This document shows positions 6,540 through 7,054 of a stretch of DNA of 7,054 nt, one piece after another. Each line of letters begins with the position of its first letter. The stretch's first letter is position 1. This DNA is from a candidate division CSSED10-310 bacterium. GTDB lineage: Bacteria; CSSED10-310; JAFGDC01. Under the pieces are notes generated by a model that was given only the letters and a program-made list of their open reading frames with translations, did no database searches and was not told the DNA's origin. Where the stretch lies: assembly GCA_016932295.1 (NCBI GenBank), contig JAFGDC010000373.1, forward strand, positions 1 to 7,054, given 5' to 3'. A program made the position numbers and the translations under genes.

Positions 6540-6629
6540 CTACTGTTCTCCATAATCGATTGCCATGCAGGATATCACAAGGAAAGTAAACAGCAGCAGT
6601 GCAAGAAGTGATGCTTCACGGTATTGGTG
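6540..6629 (-). pseudogene. Possible vestige of a C-terminal sorting tag
   Basis: A minus-strand frame of 29 codons ends at TAG 6540-6542 and contains REASLLALLLFTFLVISC followed by a short polar end. In length and hydrophobicity it resembles the tag of the gene at 4938-6328. An in-frame TGA cuts it off upstream. One base out of frame, the preceding codons read TPIP before the hydrophobic stretch. A Leu-rich frame can arise by chance, so this is weak. Confidence 0.3.
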
Positions 6630-6652
6630 TCAGGTTGGACGGATCAGGTCGC

Positions 6653-6666
6653 CTGGCGTCCGCCAG
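6653..6666. repeat. Short inverted repeat
   Basis: CTGGCG (6653-6658) and CGCCAG (6661-6666) are separated by TC. The stem is small and no function is assigned. Confidence 0.3.
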
Positions 6667-6890
6667 TTCCTGGAGATGAGAATCATGACGGGATTCAATG
6701 GGAGTTGGGCAACGGCGCGAACGCATGAACAACAGAATTAAAGGAGGGAGGGCGGCCTGTGATGCAGGGGGGGATTGCAGGTGCTGTCCGGTCCGGCAGC
6801 GGTGCGCCGGAGCAGACGCAACACATTGACATGCAACGTTTAATGCGGGTTCTACCGGGCATGGCTCACCCTCCGCGTGGGCCCTCCCCC

Positions 6891-6998
6891 GCCGGCCGGC
6901 AGGGCGCCGGCCTTGCAGGCACACGAGAGTCGCGGGATGCGCCCGGTGCGCGCACCGGATCTTGGGCGCCTGCCCTCCGGGATACGGGCGGTCCCGGA
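6891..6998. other. Cluster of strong GC-rich hairpins in non-coding DNA
   Basis: Three strong dyads lie in series. GGCCGGC (6894-6900) pairs with GCCGGCC (6906-6912) around a 5-nt loop. A perfect 16-bp palindrome CCGGTGCGCGCACCGG lies at 6943-6958 and is enclosed by GCAGGC (6915-6920) pairing with GCCTGC (6968-6973). TCCGGGA (6976-6982) pairs with TCCCGGA (6992-6998) around a 9-nt loop. This could be a structured RNA, a dispersed REP-like repeat or part of a terminator region. It matches no RNA family I recognise. Confidence 0.45.
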
Positions 6999-7054
6999 CG
7001 GCTCGCCCCCAGCCTTCTGCCAGGACGGCAATCATTCGAATGACACTCATTCCA

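Larger units (their letters stand above)
6329..7054. other. Long region without a convincing intact gene
   Basis: These 726 bases hold the leader of the minus-strand gene, two GGGGTCGTACC copies, the possible tag vestige at 6540-6629, a G7 run (6767-6773) and the hairpin cluster at 6891-6998. Open frames here are rich in Arg, Gly, Pro and Ala, overlap on both strands and show no domain, so I do not call them genes. Confidence 0.6.

Noticed and set aside
6725..6829. 34-codon Cys-rich frame (five Cys in 17 residues)
   Set aside because: No ribosome binding site or signal peptide, and it spans a G7 run; probably chance.
6759..7043. 94-codon plus-strand frame with AAGGAGG at 6741-6747
   Set aside because: The Shine-Dalgarno-like sequence is strong, but it is 11-14 nt from the start, the protein is Arg/Gly/Pro-rich without a domain, and it runs through the hairpin cluster.
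6616..7050. 144-codon minus-strand frame
   Set aside because: Arg/Pro/Ala-rich composition typical of GC-rich non-coding DNA; overlaps the hairpin cluster and shows no family signature.

Overview
The window is a stretch of GC-rich bacterial DNA (roughly 60% by eye) devoted to large secreted or surface repeat proteins. I see no tRNA, rRNA, CRISPR array, transposase or metabolic enzyme. No gene pins the taxon. The combination of right-handed beta-helix proteins with chlamydial-Pmp-like GGA/FxxN repeats, GLUG-repeat proteins and hydrophobic C-terminal tags is typical of poorly cultured, probably Gram-negative, bacteria with large sets of paralogous surface proteins. That is inference.

Layout. 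(1) Positions 2-3169, + strand: the 3' part of a giant parallel beta-helix protein whose start lies upstream of the window. It has at least three tandem helix modules and a distinct C-terminal tail of about 120 residues. (2) 3170-3452: intergenic region with a near-consensus sigma70-type promoter (3284-3312). A perfect 12-bp palindrome fills the end of its spacer, and a leader with a hairpin follows. (3) 3453-4865, + strand: a 470-aa secreted GLUG-repeat protein with a Thr-Pro-Thr-Glu stalk encoded by 12-bp DNA repeats and a VPATG + hydrophobic + basic C-terminus. (4) 4938-6328, - strand, convergent with (3): a beta-helix protein with the same VPATG-type C-terminus, split into two overlapping frames by a one-base shift at a T5 run. 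(5) 6329-7054: no convincing intact gene. It holds two of three copies of an 11-bp direct repeat (GGGGTCGTACC), a possible vestige of another C-terminal tag, and a cluster of strong GC-rich hairpins.

How the parts relate. All three proteins look exported and built for surface display or adhesion rather than catalysis. Two share a C-terminal tag of the kind read by a dedicated sorting system; the third ends differently. The frameshifted gene lies between two direct copies of GGGGTCGTACC, and two copies sit 7-9 nt past a tag-encoding stop codon. The best leads are the shared tag, the repeat-flanked gene unit, the palindrome inside the promoter, and the homopolymer frameshift.
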